This document shows positions 34,389 to 43,699 of a DNA stretch of 64,000 nt, piece by piece. The number at the start of each line of letters is the position of its first letter. Within the stretch, counting starts at the first letter, position 1. A program made the translations under genes and the position numbers. This DNA comes from DASQUK01 sp963717085 (lineage in GTDB: Bacteria; Actinomycetota; Acidimicrobiia; Acidimicrobiales; VFJN01). The DNA lies in assembly GCA_963717085.1 (NCBI GenBank), contig CAVQVM010000021.1, positions 62,001 to 126,000 on the forward strand, written 5' to 3'. Below the pieces are notes generated by a model that was given only the letters and a program-made list of their open reading frames with translations, was not told the origin of the DNA and did no database searches.

Positions 34389-35156
34389 GTGCAAAACGCG
34401 CTGGGCGCCGTCCAATCGCTCCTGGTGCTCGGCGGCTCGTCCGACATCGGCGCGGCGATCGCCGAGCGGTTGGTGCCCGACGGCTGTCGCATCGTCGTCC
34501 TCGCCGGGCGCCGACCCGAGGCCATGGACAGGGTCGCGCGTCGGCTCCGCGCCGCCGGCGCGGCCGTGACCACCATCCACTGGGACGCGGTCGACATCGG
34601 CGCCCACGCCGATGCGGTCAAGGCGGCGTGGGACGCGGCGGCGGTCGATATCGACTGCGTGGTGCTGGCATCCGGCGTGCTGGGCGAGCAATCGCACCTC
34701 GAGGACGATCCCGCCGCTGCGGCCGAGCTGGCCGTGGCCAACTACGCGGGGCCGGTGTCGACGTTGCTCCACGTCGCCCGCCGGCTCGAGGAGCAGGGCC
34801 ACGGCACGTTCGTGGTGCTCAGCTCGGCCGCCGGCGAGCGCGCCCGCCGCTCGAACTTCGTCTACGGCTCGTCCAAGGCGGGCCTCGACGCGTTCGCCCA
34901 GGGGCTCGCCGACTCGCTGGTCGCCGCCGGTGTCCGGGTCGTCGTCGTGCGGCCCGGCTTCGTCCGTTCGTCCATGACCGAGGGACGCGACGCCGCCCCG
35001 CTGGCCACCACGCCGGCGGCGGTCGCCGAGGTGGTGGCCGCCGCCATCGCGTCGGGCAAGGAGACTGTCTGGGTGCCTGGCGCGCTTCGCTATGTCATGG
35101 CGGCGCTGCGGCACCTGCCCCGCGCCGTGTGGCGCCGAGTGTCGGCCAACATGTGA
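34389..35156 (+). CDS. dprE2: Decaprenylphospho-beta-D-erythro-pentofuranosid-2-ulose 2-reductase
   Basis: This 255-residue classical SDR protein catalyses the second, reducing half of the epimerisation of decaprenylphosphoryl ribose to the arabinose form. Motifs: LGGSSDIGAAIAERL, VLASGVLGEQ, SSAAGERARRSNF and catalytic YGSSK, followed by RPGFVRSSMTEG. Length and sequence match DprE2 of mycobacteria (254 residues). It leads an operon with ubiA and dprE1, leaving no doubt about the pathway. GTG 34389 follows the promoter box. Confidence 0.9.
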   Translation: MQNALGAVQSLLVLGGSSDIGAAIAERLVPDGCRIVVLAGRRPEAMDRVARRLRAAGAAVTTIHWDAVDIGAHADAVKAAWDAAAVDIDCVVLASGVLGEQSHLEDDPAAAAELAVANYAGPVSTLLHVARRLEEQGHGTFVVLSSAAGERARRSNFVYGSSKAGLDAFAQGLADSLVAAGVRVVVVRPGFVRSSMTEGRDAAPLATTPAAVAEVVAAAIASGKETVWVPGALRYVMAALRHLPRAVWRRVSANM

Positions 35157-35168
35157 CGTGGCGAAGCC

Positions 35169-36152
35169 ATGACCACCGCCTCACCGTCGAGCACCAGCGT
35201 GGCGTCGCCCCAGGAGCGCGACGGCGGGCCGGGGGGACGGCGCCCGCGCCGGGCGCTCTCGCTGCTCGCGGGACTGGTGCGCCTGGCCCGGCCGCGGCAG
35301 TGGACGAAGAACCTGCTGGTCTTCGCCGCACCCGCTGCAGCCGGGGTGCTGGACAACACCGGGCCGGCGATCGATGCGTTGATCGCCTTCGCGGCCTTCT
35401 GCCTGGCGGCCTCCGGCACCTACTACATCAACGACGCCCGCGACGCCGAGGCCGACCGGCTTCATCCGACCAAGCGCAACCGCCCGGTGGCCTCCGGCGT
35501 GGTGCCGGTGGCGGTCGCCTACGTCGGCGGAGCGGTGCTGCTGGTGGCCTCGGTGGCGCTGGCGTTCGCGGCGACGCCCGAGCTGGCCGCCGTCATCTTC
35601 GGCTACGTGGCGCTGACCACCGCCTATTCGACGGTGCTCAAGAACGTGGCGGTGGTCGACCTGGTGGCGGTGGCCGCCGGCTTCGTGCTGCGGGCTGTGG
35701 CGGGCGCCGCCGCTACCGACGTGCCGATCTCCGACTGGTTCTTCATCGTCACCAGCTTCGGCGCCCTCCTCATCGTGTCCGGCAAGCGCGGCGCGGAAGC
35801 CAGCGAGATGGCGGCAGCGACCACCGCCGACGCCCGTCGGTTCCGGGCCGTGTTGGGCGCCTACAGCGAGAGCTACATGGCGTACCTGCGGTCGGTGACC
35901 TCGGGCGCCGTCCTCGTCGCGTACTGCCTGTGGGCGTTCGAGAAGGCCGAGAGCGCGCTGAACACGTCGCCGATCCCCTGGTACCAGTTGTCGATCCTGC
36001 CGTTCGTGATGGCGATCCTGCGCTACGCGCTCGTGCTCGACAAGGGTGACCGGGGATCGGCCCCCGAGGACATCATCCTGGGCGACCGGACGCTGCAATG
36101 CATCGGCGTGGCCTGGGCCATCGTCTTCGCCATCGGCGTGTACACGGCGTGA
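35169..36152 (+). CDS. ubiA: Decaprenyl-phosphate phosphoribosyltransferase (UbiA family)
   Basis: This 327-residue membrane prenyl-transferase family enzyme moves 5-phosphoribose from PRPP to decaprenyl phosphate. About eight to nine membrane helices follow a polar N-terminus of 40 residues. Motif 1 is NDARDAEADRLHPTKRNRP (N/D-x-x-D-x-x-x-D), with RPRQWTKNLLVFAAP before it and the second Asp-rich region YSESYMAYLRSV. It lies between dprE2 (12 bp) and dprE1 (GTGA overlap). It corresponds to Rv3806c of mycobacteria. Confidence 0.92.
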   Translation: MTTASPSSTSVASPQERDGGPGGRRPRRALSLLAGLVRLARPRQWTKNLLVFAAPAAAGVLDNTGPAIDALIAFAAFCLAASGTYYINDARDAEADRLHPTKRNRPVASGVVPVAVAYVGGAVLLVASVALAFAATPELAAVIFGYVALTTAYSTVLKNVAVVDLVAVAAGFVLRAVAGAAATDVPISDWFFIVTSFGALLIVSGKRGAEASEMAAATTADARRFRAVLGAYSESYMAYLRSVTSGAVLVAYCLWAFEKAESALNTSPIPWYQLSILPFVMAILRYALVLDKGDRGSAPEDIILGDRTLQCIGVAWAIVFAIGVYTA

Positions 36153-37555
36153 GCGGACCTGCCGTGGGACGCGATCCGGCGGACGAGCTCGAGATCGTGA
36201 GCGGGTGGGGCCGCAATCCCGCGTCGGCCGCGCACGTGGTGCGCCCCACCGACGCCGACGAGCTGGCGGTGGCCACCAAGGCCGCGGGGCCGCGGGGAGC
36301 AATCGCCCGGGGGCTGGGGCGGGCCTACGGCGACTCGGCCATGAACGCCGGCGGCCTCGTGGTCAGCTCGACCGGCGTGTCGGGCCTGCTCGAGCTCGAC
36401 CACTCGCGCGGCACTGCCCGCGTCCTGGCCGGCACGTCGCTCGACGGCCTGCTGCGCGCCATCGTCCCCGAGGGGTGGTTCCTGCCGGTGACGCCCGGCA
36501 CCCGTTACATCACCGTCGGCGGGGCCATCGCGGCCGACGTCCACGGCAAGGACCACCACGCCAGCGGGAGCTTCGGTGCCCACGTGCAGTCGCTGGTGCT
36601 GGGCCTGCCCGACGGCACCCGCCGCACGCTCACCCCCGACAACGACGCCGACGAGTTCTGGGCCACGTGCGGGGGCATGGGCCTGACCGGCACCATCGTC
36701 GAGGCGACGATTCGCCTGCATCCGATCGAGACCAGCCTGCTACGGGTCGACACCGATCAAGTGCCCGACCTCGACACGCTCCTGACGCTGCTGTCGGAGG
36801 GAGGCCGGCGGCACCGCTACTCGGTGGCATGGGTCGACTTCCTGGCCCGGGGGCGCTCGCTGGGTCGGTCGGTGCTCCTCCAGGGCGATTTCGCCCGCAG
36901 CGACGAGCTCGCCGGCGCCCACCGCCTGATCCGGCGCCGCGAGCGTGAGCCGCTCGCGTACCACACCGTGCCCCCGGTGCCCATGCCCCGGGTGGTGCCA
37001 GGCGGGTTGCTCAACAAGGGCAGCATCCTGGCCTTCAACGAGCTGTGGTACCGGCTGCACCCCCATAGGCGCCGCGACGAGCTCCAGTCGATCCCCCGGT
37101 TCTTCTACCCGCTCGACCGCCTCAACGGGTGGAACCGGTTGTACGGGCCCCGGGGCTTCCTGCAATGGCAGTGCATGCTGCCGTTCGGGATGGAAGGTGT
37201 CCTCCGGCACGTCGTCGAGGCCCTGGCCGAGCACCGAGCGCCGAGCTTCCTGGCGGTGCTCAAGTACTTCGGCGCCGCCGATCCCGCGCCGCTGACGTTC
37301 GCCGGCCCGGGTTGGACCCTCGCACTCGACGTCCCCACCACCGACTCGACGTTGGGGCCGCTGCTCGACCGGCTGGACAACCGGGTCGCCGAGGCCGGGG
37401 GCCGGCTGTACCTGGCCAAGGACAGCCGCCTCCGGCCCGAGCTGCTCCCCGTCATGTACCCCCGGCTCGACGAGTGGCGCGCGGTCCGCGACCGGCTGGA
37501 CCCCGATCGCCGCCTCAACAGCGACCTCGCCCGGAGGCTGAAGCTGCTGGGCTGA
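36149..37555 (+). CDS. dprE1: Decaprenylphosphoryl-beta-D-ribose 2'-oxidase
   Basis: This 468-residue FAD enzyme oxidises decaprenylphosphoryl ribose to the 2-keto intermediate. The FAD-binding half has ARGLGRAYGDSAMNAGG and PGTRYITVGGAIAADVHGKD, including the flavin-site His. The substrate half has FLAVLKYFGAADPAPL and RLYLAKDSRL with the active-site Lys. The residue aligned with mycobacterial Cys387, the target of covalent benzothiazinones, is Ala392 here (GWTLALDVP versus GWNVCVD). The GTG at 36149 overlaps the ubiA stop. Confidence 0.93.
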   Translation: MSGPAVGRDPADELEIVSGWGRNPASAAHVVRPTDADELAVATKAAGPRGAIARGLGRAYGDSAMNAGGLVVSSTGVSGLLELDHSRGTARVLAGTSLDGLLRAIVPEGWFLPVTPGTRYITVGGAIAADVHGKDHHASGSFGAHVQSLVLGLPDGTRRTLTPDNDADEFWATCGGMGLTGTIVEATIRLHPIETSLLRVDTDQVPDLDTLLTLLSEGGRRHRYSVAWVDFLARGRSLGRSVLLQGDFARSDELAGAHRLIRRREREPLAYHTVPPVPMPRVVPGGLLNKGSILAFNELWYRLHPHRRRDELQSIPRFFYPLDRLNGWNRLYGPRGFLQWQCMLPFGMEGVLRHVVEALAEHRAPSFLAVLKYFGAADPAPLTFAGPGWTLALDVPTTDSTLGPLLDRLDNRVAEAGGRLYLAKDSRLRPELLPVMYPRLDEWRAVRDRLDPDRRLNSDLARRLKLLG

Positions 37556-37612
37556 GGCGGGCGCGGCCATGACGCGGTTGACCCAGGCCGACGAACCGCC
37601 AACCATCGGGCC

Positions 37613-38464
37613 ATGGCCGTACGCATGGCTCAACACCTGATGGCCCGGCTGCCGGAGTTGCGATTCGAGCCCGTGACGCGCCGGATCCGCTGCCTCGTCG
37701 GCGACGAGGCGGTGGCCGACACGACGGACGCGATGTTGGTCTGGGAGCCCCGGCGGATCGTGCCCGTCTACGCATTGCCACCCGACGACATCCATGCCGA
37801 CCTGGTTCCGTTCACCTCCGCCGCCAGCCCGGACCTCGACGCGCTCCCCCCGGTCCTGGGACCCGAGAACTTCGGGATCCACACTTGCGACGGCGAGGCG
37901 CTGAGCCTCGTGGTCGGCGGCCGCGAGCTCCGGGGCGTCGCCTTCCGGCCCGACGACCCCGAGCTCGGTGGACGGATCACGCTGGACTGGCCCGCGTTCG
38001 ACTGGATCGAAGAGGAGCAGCCGGTCATCGCGCATCCCCACGACCCGTTCGGGCGGATCGACGTCCTGTCCGCCAGCAGGCATGTCGTGGTGTCGCTCGA
38101 CGGGGTCACGCTGGCCGACAGCCGCCGACCGGTCGGCGTCTTCGAGACCCACCTGCCGCCGCGCTGGTACCTGCCGCGCGAGGACGTGCGGATGGACCTG
38201 CTCACGCCCAGCGAAACGACGTCGGTCTGCGCGTACAAGGGTCACGCCTGCTACTTCTCGTTGGCGAGCGGCTCGCCCGCGGGCCGCGACATCGCCTGGA
38301 CCTACACCGATCCGCTCCACGAGGTCGCCGCCGTCAAGGACCGCATGTGCTTCTTCGCCGAACGCACCGATCTCGACCTCGACGGCGAGCGCACGAGCCG
38401 GCCCGTGACGCCGTGGTCGACGCCCGAGGAGCAGGAGAGCGAGGGCGTCCTCGACTTCGGCTGA
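37613..38464 (+). CDS. DUF427 domain protein, two tandem domains
   Basis: This 283-residue protein has two DUF427 units: residues about 20-110 (VTRRIRCLVGDEAVADTTDA, WEPRRIVPVYALPPDDI) and about 155-250 (RHVVVSLDGVTLADSRRP, TSVCAYKGHACYFSL, DIAWTYTDPLHEVAAVKDR). DUF427 proteins are small beta-rich proteins common in actinobacteria, of unproven function. ATG 37613 or 37625 may be used. It lies 57 bp after dprE1 and may be read through from that operon, but no shared pathway is evident. Confidence 0.88.
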   Translation: MAVRMAQHLMARLPELRFEPVTRRIRCLVGDEAVADTTDAMLVWEPRRIVPVYALPPDDIHADLVPFTSAASPDLDALPPVLGPENFGIHTCDGEALSLVVGGRELRGVAFRPDDPELGGRITLDWPAFDWIEEEQPVIAHPHDPFGRIDVLSASRHVVVSLDGVTLADSRRPVGVFETHLPPRWYLPREDVRMDLLTPSETTSVCAYKGHACYFSLASGSPAGRDIAWTYTDPLHEVAAVKDRMCFFAERTDLDLDGERTSRPVTPWSTPEEQESEGVLDFG

Positions 38465-38530
38465 CCGAACCCGCAACCTGCCGCGGATCTGGTTGCCCGG
38501 GCCACCCATCCCGCGGCAGGAATGGGGGCG

Positions 38531-39382
38531 TCAACCGGTCAGCCGCTTCACCAGGTGTCCCAGGCTCGCCCGGTAGTCCGGGAGCATGGGGAAGCCGGCC
38601 GCGCGCAGCGCGGCGTTGTCGAGGACCGAGTTCGCCGGGCGGGGCGCCGGGCGGGGCGGATCGAGATCGGCAGTGGCGATGGGTCGCACCTTCCCGGGAT
38701 CGTGCCCCAGTGCCGTCAGGATGTCCCGCACGAACTCGTACCAGCTCGCCACGCCCTGGTTGGTGACGTGGAACACCCCCGGCAGTCGTGCGGCGGCGAG
38801 GGAGCGGATGGCGACGGCCAGGTCGGCGGTGAAGCTGGGGCAGCCCCGCTGATCGTCGACGAACGCCAGCTCGGGGAGGTCGGCCAGGCCGAGCACGGTC
38901 TTGACCATGTTGTTGCCGTGCTCGCCGCACACCCACGACGTTCGCACCGTGCAGGCCCCGGGCGCGTGTGCAACGACTTCGTGCTCGCCGCCCAGCTTGG
39001 AGGCGCCGTAGACCGACCGCGGGCCGGTCGCATCCCACTCGACGTAGGGCCCCTGCTTGGTGCCGTCGAACACGTAGTCGGTCGACACATAGCAGAGGTG
39101 GGCGCCCGACCGGCGGCTGGCGTCGGCCACCCAGCGTGTCCCGAGGGCGTTCACCCGGAACGCCCGCTCGGGGTCACCCTCGCACGCGTCGACCGCCGTC
39201 CAGGCGCCGGCGTGCACCACGACGTCGGGTCGGACCGAGAGCACCGCCTGGTAGACGGCGTCGCGATCTGCGACGTCGAGCGTCTCGTGGGTGGCGGCCA
39301 CAACGTCGTCCCCCATCGCCTCGCAGTGCATCCGCACGTCGTGACCGAGCTGGCCGCCGGCCCCGGTGACGAGGACCTTCAC
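38531..39382 (-). CDS. rmlD: dTDP-4-dehydrorhamnose reductase
   Basis: This 283-residue SDR protein performs the last step of dTDP-L-rhamnose synthesis. Motifs: VTGAGGQLGHDVRMHC, HAGAWTAVDACEGDPERAF, STDYVFDGTKQGPY and catalytic YGASK. The GTG at 39382 lies 2 bp from the left end of the 168-bp element that separates it from rmlB. That element may have disconnected rmlD from the rest of the rmlACB operon or provide transcription into it. Confidence 0.94.
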   Translation of the reverse strand: MKVLVTGAGGQLGHDVRMHCEAMGDDVVAATHETLDVADRDAVYQAVLSVRPDVVVHAGAWTAVDACEGDPERAFRVNALGTRWVADASRRSGAHLCYVSTDYVFDGTKQGPYVEWDATGPRSVYGASKLGGEHEVVAHAPGACTVRTSWVCGEHGNNMVKTVLGLADLPELAFVDDQRGCPSFTADLAVAIRSLAAARLPGVFHVTNQGVASWYEFVRDILTALGHDPGKVRPIATADLDPPRPAPRPANSVLDNAALRAAGFPMLPDYRASLGHLVKRLTG

Positions 39383-39383
39383 G

Positions 39384-39551
39384 CTAGTGGACCCTCGCGG
39401 AAGTCATCGTGGCGTCTCGCCGGCCAGATCCGCCGCTGGACATCGTCCTCGTCGTCGCCGCAGCCGCTGGTTGCGCCTTCCTCCTGCGTCCTCGCCAGCG
39501 ACGAATCTGCCACGGCGATACATCCACGGAACTTCCGCGAGCGCCCACTAG
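39384..39551. mobile_element. 168-bp miniature inverted-repeat element with CTAG ends
   Basis: The 21-bp terminal inverted repeats (39384-39404 and 39531-39551) match at 19 of 21 positions. Each begins CTAGTGG on its own strand and ends CTCGCGGAAGT. The left end also occurs as a partial copy at 17824-17876. The inside codes for nothing convincing. It lies between rmlB and rmlD. Size and structure fit a non-autonomous transposable element of the MITE type; no matching transposase is in the window. Confidence 0.8.
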
Positions 39552-39577
39552 GGCCGTGGTCAGGTGAACGTTTACGG

Positions 39578-40549
39578 TCACGGCCCTAACCCCGCCCGCT
39601 CCTTCAGGGGACGCCACCACCATTCGTTGGCCCGATACCACTCGACGGTCTCCGCCAGCGCCTCGTCGAGGGTGCGGGCCTTGCGCCAGCCGAGCGCCGT
39701 CACCTTGTCGACGTTGACCGAGTAGCGGCGGTCGTGGCCCGGACGGTCCTCGACGTAGTCGACCATTTCCTCGCCCGCCCCGAACAGCGCCAGCAGCTTG
39801 TCGACCAACACCCGGTTGGGGGTCTCGTTGCCGGCACCGATGTTGTAGACATCGCCGTCCGCCCCCTTCGCCAACACCAGCGCCACCCCGGCGCAGTGGT
39901 CGTCGACGTAGAGCCAGTCGCGCTGGTTGAGGCCGTCGCCGTACAGCGGGAGGGGCCTGCCGTCCATGAGGTTGGTCACGAACAGGGGAATGGCCTTCTC
40001 CGGGAACTGGTACGGCCCGAAGTTGTTCGTGCACCGTGTCACGGTCACCGGCAACCCGTACGTGTGGTGATAGGACAGCGCGATGAGGTCGGACCCCGCC
40101 TTCGACGCCGAATACGGCGACCGGGGTTCCAGCGGATCGGTCTCCAGCGACGATCCCTCCTCCACCGATCCGTAGACCTCATCGGTCCCGATGTGGATCA
40201 CCCGGGGAATCTCGAGCCGGCGCGCCGTGTCCATCACCACGTTGGTGCCGAAGCAGTTGGTGTTGACGAAGTCGTCCGGGCCGGCGATGGAGCGGTCGAC
40301 GTGGCTCTCGGCTGCGAAGTGGACCACGGCGTCGTGGCCGGCCATGGCCTCCTCGAGCGTGCCCGGGTCGCAGATGTTGCCCTTGACGAAGCCGTAGCGG
40401 GGATCGTCGTCGACGTCGCGCAGCGTCGACAGGTTGCCCGCATACGTGAGTGCGTCGTAGACGGTGACCTCGTCGTCGGTGTTGGCCAGGACCCAGCGGA
40501 CGTAGTTGGAGCCGATGAACCCCGCCCCGCCGGTGACGAACTGCCTCAT
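39578..40549 (-). CDS. rmlB: dTDP-glucose 4,6-dehydratase
   Basis: This 323-residue SDR enzyme converts dTDP-glucose to the 4-keto-6-deoxy sugar. Motifs: VTGGAGFIGSNYVRWVL, HFAAESHVDRSI, GTDEVYGSV with the catalytic Asp-Glu pair, catalytic YSASK, and RCTNNFGPYQFPEK. GAAGGAG lies upstream of ATG 40549. It follows rmlC by 23 bp in the order rmlA-rmlC-rmlB, then the mobile element, then rmlD. Confidence 0.96.
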   Translation of the reverse strand: MRQFVTGGAGFIGSNYVRWVLANTDDEVTVYDALTYAGNLSTLRDVDDDPRYGFVKGNICDPGTLEEAMAGHDAVVHFAAESHVDRSIAGPDDFVNTNCFGTNVVMDTARRLEIPRVIHIGTDEVYGSVEEGSSLETDPLEPRSPYSASKAGSDLIALSYHHTYGLPVTVTRCTNNFGPYQFPEKAIPLFVTNLMDGRPLPLYGDGLNQRDWLYVDDHCAGVALVLAKGADGDVYNIGAGNETPNRVLVDKLLALFGAGEEMVDYVEDRPGHDRRYSVNVDKVTALGWRKARTLDEALAETVEWYRANEWWWRPLKERAGLGP

Positions 40550-40572
40550 GCGATCTCGGTCTCCTTCGGGGG

Positions 40573-41151
40573 TCAGCCCGACCGCAGCGCCGCGTGGGGG
40601 CGGCGGTCGGCGGGCAGGTCGGACCGCCGGGGATTGTCCTGGTCGCGGGCGGACAGCACCGGCTGGGACACGCCCCAGTCGGCTCCCACCTCCGGGTCAT
40701 CCCACGCCACCCCCAGCTCGTCCGCCGGGTTGTAGTAGCCGTCGACCAGGTAGGTGATCGTCATGTCGGTGAGCGCCGCGAACCCGTGGGCCACACCCGG
40801 CGGGATGTAAACGCCGCGGTGGTCGTGGTCGACTCCGGGCGTCCCGGGCGCGCTGCCGAGGTCCACCGCCAGGGTCTTGCCGTCGGTGGGCGAACCGACC
40901 CGCAGGTCGTGCAGCACCACCCGGCACCGCCCGAACGGCACGTACCAGTAGTCGGCCTGATGGAGGTGGTAGTGCAACCCCACCACCGCGCCGGCGCGGC
41001 GGTCGCCACGGTTGGCCTGGATCATCTCCCGGCCAGCAGGGAACCACTGGCGCCGGTAGGTCTCGATGAAGATGCCCCGCTCGTCGCCGTGGATGTCGGG
41101 CTCGACGAACACGACTCCCTCGATGACGTCGGACGGCCGGATGTTTGCCAC
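40573..41151 (-). CDS. rmlC: dTDP-4-dehydrorhamnose 3,5-epimerase family protein
   Basis: This 192-residue cupin starts at GTG 41151, with AAGGAG just upstream. The RmlC core is present (DERGIFIETYRRQWF, HGFAALTDMTITYLV, and YNPADELGVAWDDP). The active-site stretch reads GLHYHLHQADYWYVPFG. The catalytic His is there, but the usual Lys of the Q-x-K-L-V segment is replaced (QADYWYV), and an extra His cluster follows. It may be a divergent epimerase or have altered specificity. The position between rmlA and rmlB strongly supports the rhamnose pathway. Confidence 0.85.
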   Translation of the reverse strand: MANIRPSDVIEGVVFVEPDIHGDERGIFIETYRRQWFPAGREMIQANRGDRRAGAVVGLHYHLHQADYWYVPFGRCRVVLHDLRVGSPTDGKTLAVDLGSAPGTPGVDHDHRGVYIPPGVAHGFAALTDMTITYLVDGYYNPADELGVAWDDPEVGADWGVSQPVLSARDQDNPRRSDLPADRRPHAALRSG

Positions 41152-41172
41152 GTGGCTCCTTCGGGCCCTCGA

Positions 41173-42309
41173 TCAGTGCAGCTCGACGACCGAATTGTCG
41201 CCGAGCATGAGCCGCAGCGCCCGGGGCCGGCGCGTCGAGCGGGTCAGCTCGACCTCGCGGCCGATCAGGCTGTCGGTCAGCCGGGGGACGTCGGCGATGC
41301 GGCTGCGGCTGAGCACGACCGAGTGTTCCAGCTCCGAGTCGACGATCACGCAGTCGGAGGCGACCGACGTGAACGGGCCCACATAGCTGTTCTCGATCCG
41401 CGTGCGCTCGCCGATGATGGCGGGCCCCAGCACCCGGCTGTTCACGATCTCGGCGCCGCGCTCGATGATGACCCGGCCCTGATGGCCGAGGCTGCGTCGA
41501 CCGATCACGATGGCCGAGGCTGCGTCGACCGATCCCTCGACCCGCGGTTGCAGGCTCTCGAGCACCAGGCGATTGCACTCGAGCAGCGGGTCCTTCTTGC
41601 CGGTATCGATCCACCAGCCGTCCAGCACCTCGTGGTTGACGCGGTGCCCGTGATCGATCAGCCACTGGATGGCATCGGTGATCTCGAGCTCGCCGCGCCA
41701 CGACGGCTCGATCGCGGCCACGGCGTCGTGGACATGGCGGTCGAACAGGTAGACGCCGACCAGCGCCAGGTCGGAGGGCGGCTCGGCCGGCTTCTCGACC
41801 AGCCGCAGGACCTCGCCGTCGTCCGCCAGCTCGGCGACGCCGAATTGGCGGGGGTCGTCCACCTTCGCCAGGAGGATCTGCGCCGCCGGCACCGAGGACC
41901 CGTCATCGCCGAGGCGCAGCGTGGCGGCATCGGTGCGGGCCCGCTCGAAGCCGTCGGTGAACCCGGCCAGCCCCTGCTGGAGCATGTTGTCGCCGAGGTA
42001 CATCACGAAGTCGTCGTCGCCCAGGAAGTCGCGTGCGATCAGCACGCAGTGGGCCAGCCCCAGCGGCGCATCCTGGGGGATGTACGTGATGTCGACGCCC
42101 CAGCGCGCGCCGTCGCCGACCGCCGCCATCACGTCGTCGCCGGTGGAACCAACGATGATGCCGATCTCCTTGATGCCGGCCTCGACCATGTCCTCGATGC
42201 CGTAGAACAGGATCGGCTTGTTGGCGATCGGGACGAGCTGCTTGGCGCTCGTGTGGGTGATGGGCCGCAGACGCGTTCCCGCCCCGCCGGCAAGAATGAG
42301 ACCTTTCAC
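41173..42309 (-). CDS. rmlA: Glucose-1-phosphate thymidylyltransferase, long form with beta-helix domain
   Basis: This 378-residue nucleotidyltransferase starts at GTG 42309. The catalytic domain has LILAGGAGTRLRPITHTSAK, PIANKPILFYGIEDM, MYLGDNMLQQGL, VEKPAEPPS and WWIDTGKKDPLL. It is followed by a left-handed beta-helix (about residues 250-355) with hexapeptide repeats. This is the long RmlA/StrD form found in actinobacteria. It leads the rmlACB(D) operon making dTDP-L-rhamnose. Confidence 0.92.
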   Translation of the reverse strand: MKGLILAGGAGTRLRPITHTSAKQLVPIANKPILFYGIEDMVEAGIKEIGIIVGSTGDDVMAAVGDGARWGVDITYIPQDAPLGLAHCVLIARDFLGDDDFVMYLGDNMLQQGLAGFTDGFERARTDAATLRLGDDGSSVPAAQILLAKVDDPRQFGVAELADDGEVLRLVEKPAEPPSDLALVGVYLFDRHVHDAVAAIEPSWRGELEITDAIQWLIDHGHRVNHEVLDGWWIDTGKKDPLLECNRLVLESLQPRVEGSVDAASAIVIGRRSLGHQGRVIIERGAEIVNSRVLGPAIIGERTRIENSYVGPFTSVASDCVIVDSELEHSVVLSRSRIADVPRLTDSLIGREVELTRSTRRPRALRLMLGDNSVVELH

Positions 42310-42371
42310 GGAGGAGGCATTCTTGCAGGATGGCCCGCGCCGGGCACAGGCGGCGCCGCCCGGAGCGCCGA

Positions 42372-43562
<1,191 letters not shown>

Positions 43563-43643
43563 GATGGTGATGGTACGGCGGTGACCTCAGCCGCTTGCGC
43601 CCGGCGGCCGCCGACGGCGCGGGTTGGTCTCACGGGACGGAGT

Positions 43644-43662
43644 CGGCGTCAAGGCCAAGCCC
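43644..43662 (+). repeat. 19-bp direct repeat, left copy
   Basis: CGGCGTCAAGGCCAAGCCC occurs here and again at 45119-45137, bracketing the padR-membrane protein cassette. Here it also pairs with a downstream CTTGACGC (about 43663-43671) as an 8-bp stem. Confidence 0.7.
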
Positions 43663-43664
43663 GC

Positions 43665-43692
43665 TTGACGCATAACTCTATCTAGATAGAGT
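43665..43692 (+). promoter_or_regulatory. Promoter of padR
   Basis: TTGACG (43665-43670) and TAGAGT (43687-43692) are 16 bp apart, with the -10 box 7 nt before ATG 43700. The -10 box lies inside the palindromic operator, so a bound repressor would block transcription. Confidence 0.55.
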
Positions 43693-43695
43693 TAT
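43672..43695. promoter_or_regulatory. 24-bp perfect palindromic operator
   Basis: The left half ATAACTCTATCT and its exact reverse complement form a perfect 24-bp palindrome centred on CTAG. It covers the padR -10 box and ends next to the start codon. PadR-family repressors bind such palindromes and autoregulate. Its AT-richness stands out sharply from the surrounding DNA. Confidence 0.75.
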
Positions 43696-43699
43696 GCCT

